Below are positions 63,419 to 64,000 of a stretch of 64,000 bases of DNA, piece after piece (position 1 is the first letter of the stretch; each line of letters starts with the position of its first letter). This DNA is from Diphasiastrum complanatum (lineage: Eukaryota > Streptophyta > Lycopodiopsida > Lycopodiales > Lycopodiaceae), in the NCBI GenBank assembly GCA_029204225.1, contig CM055094.1, positions 23,122,657 through 23,186,656 of the forward strand, in the 5' to 3' direction. The notes under the pieces were generated by a model that saw only the letters and a program-made list of their open reading frames with translations, did no database searches and was not told where the DNA came from. A program made the translations under genes and the position numbers.

Positions 63419-64000
63419 CCTCGGCTAGCGTGACATTCGGTTTTTGGAATTGTGGCGGCCTCTCCACCTCTTCTACAGCGGCTGATCTTGACACCTATCT
63501 ATGTTTGGCTGATTTTCTACTTTTTGCAGAGACATATGAGTCTTCCACACGCCCACTTCCGCACATTTCTGGTTTTCAGTGGATTTCTGCTCCACGACCT
63601 ATGCTACAAGGCAGGATACTTCGGGCCTCTGGTGGAGTTGCATGTTTGTACAGGTCGGTGTATACTCCTTCTATTCGGTTGGTGTCTCAGGATACTTATG
63701 GCCGTTACTTGTGGCTTCAGATTACTGCATCCTTCTTGGGGCTGGACCAGGACTTGTTTGTTGCAGTGTGCTACTTTGCTCCCCACACTTCAGTGTTTAT
63801 GGATTTGAGAGGTGATCCTTTTCAGGCCCTTTCTGACGGCGTTGCTAGACTCTCTCTACAGGGTTACATATTGCTTGCAGGGGACTTTAACGCACGCACA
63901 ACCACTCGCTAGACCGAGTTCTATGCTGACACACTCTCTCTTCATCCGTTGGATACCTCTTATGGCCGTTATTCTCAGGACTCATCAACGACAATTACTC
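63382..64000 (+). pseudogene. LINE ORF2 start: endonuclease domain, runs off the window
   Basis: ORF2 encodes the endonuclease and reverse transcriptase of the LINE. The frame opens at 63382, overlapping the end of ORF1 in another frame, and has no ATG before the first conserved block, as if translation were coupled. It reads FGFWNCGGLS (the Asn block of the AP-endonuclease fold), DFLLFAETYE (the catalytic Glu) and LLAGDFNAR near 63870 (the catalytic Asp-x-Asn). A TAG at 63910-63912 interrupts the frame, which then continues in phase to the window end. The RT lies beyond the window. Confidence 0.85.

Overview
This window looks like intergenic DNA from a large, repeat-rich land-plant nuclear genome. 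The evidence is the plant-type Ty1/copia elements primed by an initiator-tRNA-like site (TGGTATCAGAGC), a TNP2-type CACTA transposase, hAT transposases of the DUF659 class, L1-like LINEs, GT-AG introns of about 80-130 bases, and very long (CT/GA)n and (TA)n arrays. I cannot resolve the species or order from the sequence. I see no confident host gene, rRNA, tRNA or organelle DNA. Almost every long open frame belongs to a mobile element, and nearly all are broken.

Layout. 1-5.3 kb: AT-rich spacer, a 0.3 kb near-perfect palindrome, a (CT)n-tailed repeat, minus-strand copia remnants (RNase H tail and two LTR types) and a gypsy-like LTR. 5.3-16.8 kb: a chimeric plus-strand copia element (gag, protease, two integrase copies, RT, RNase H). 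Its second integrase is interrupted by a complete 4.7 kb non-coding LTR element with a 5 bp target duplication. 17-34 kb: older debris, namely a minus-strand copia scrap, a TNP2 transposase pseudogene, a possible second CACTA gene, a 280 bp tandem duplication, a solo LTR that splits a (GA)n array, and a deleted copia element. 34-38.9 kb: low-information DNA with a gag scrap and a few unrecognised exon-like stretches.

38.9-58.5 kb is a cluster of hAT elements with a 5'-truncated LINE and a young deleted copia element among them. Three hAT copies are present: 38.9-41.0 (+), 43.8-46.6 (-) and a nearly complete 6.2 kb element at 52,293-58,493. The 6.2 kb element has short CATAG/CTATG termini, an 8 bp ATATATAT flank on each side, subterminal clusters of GGTACCGC palindromes, a five-part transposase gene with C-terminal AT-hooks, and a second small convergent gene. 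A diverged homologue of that small gene lies head-to-head next to it (51.4-51.8 kb) with a similar promoter and promoter tandem repeats. This two-gene hAT arrangement is the most interesting system in the window.

58.5-64 kb: an ORF1-only LINE derivative (-), then the 5' half of an L1-like LINE (+) with ORF1 and the start of an endonuclease-bearing ORF2 that runs off the window. Two microsatellite themes recur: (CT)n at the 3' ends of LINE-like repeats, and (TA)n flanking hAT ends.
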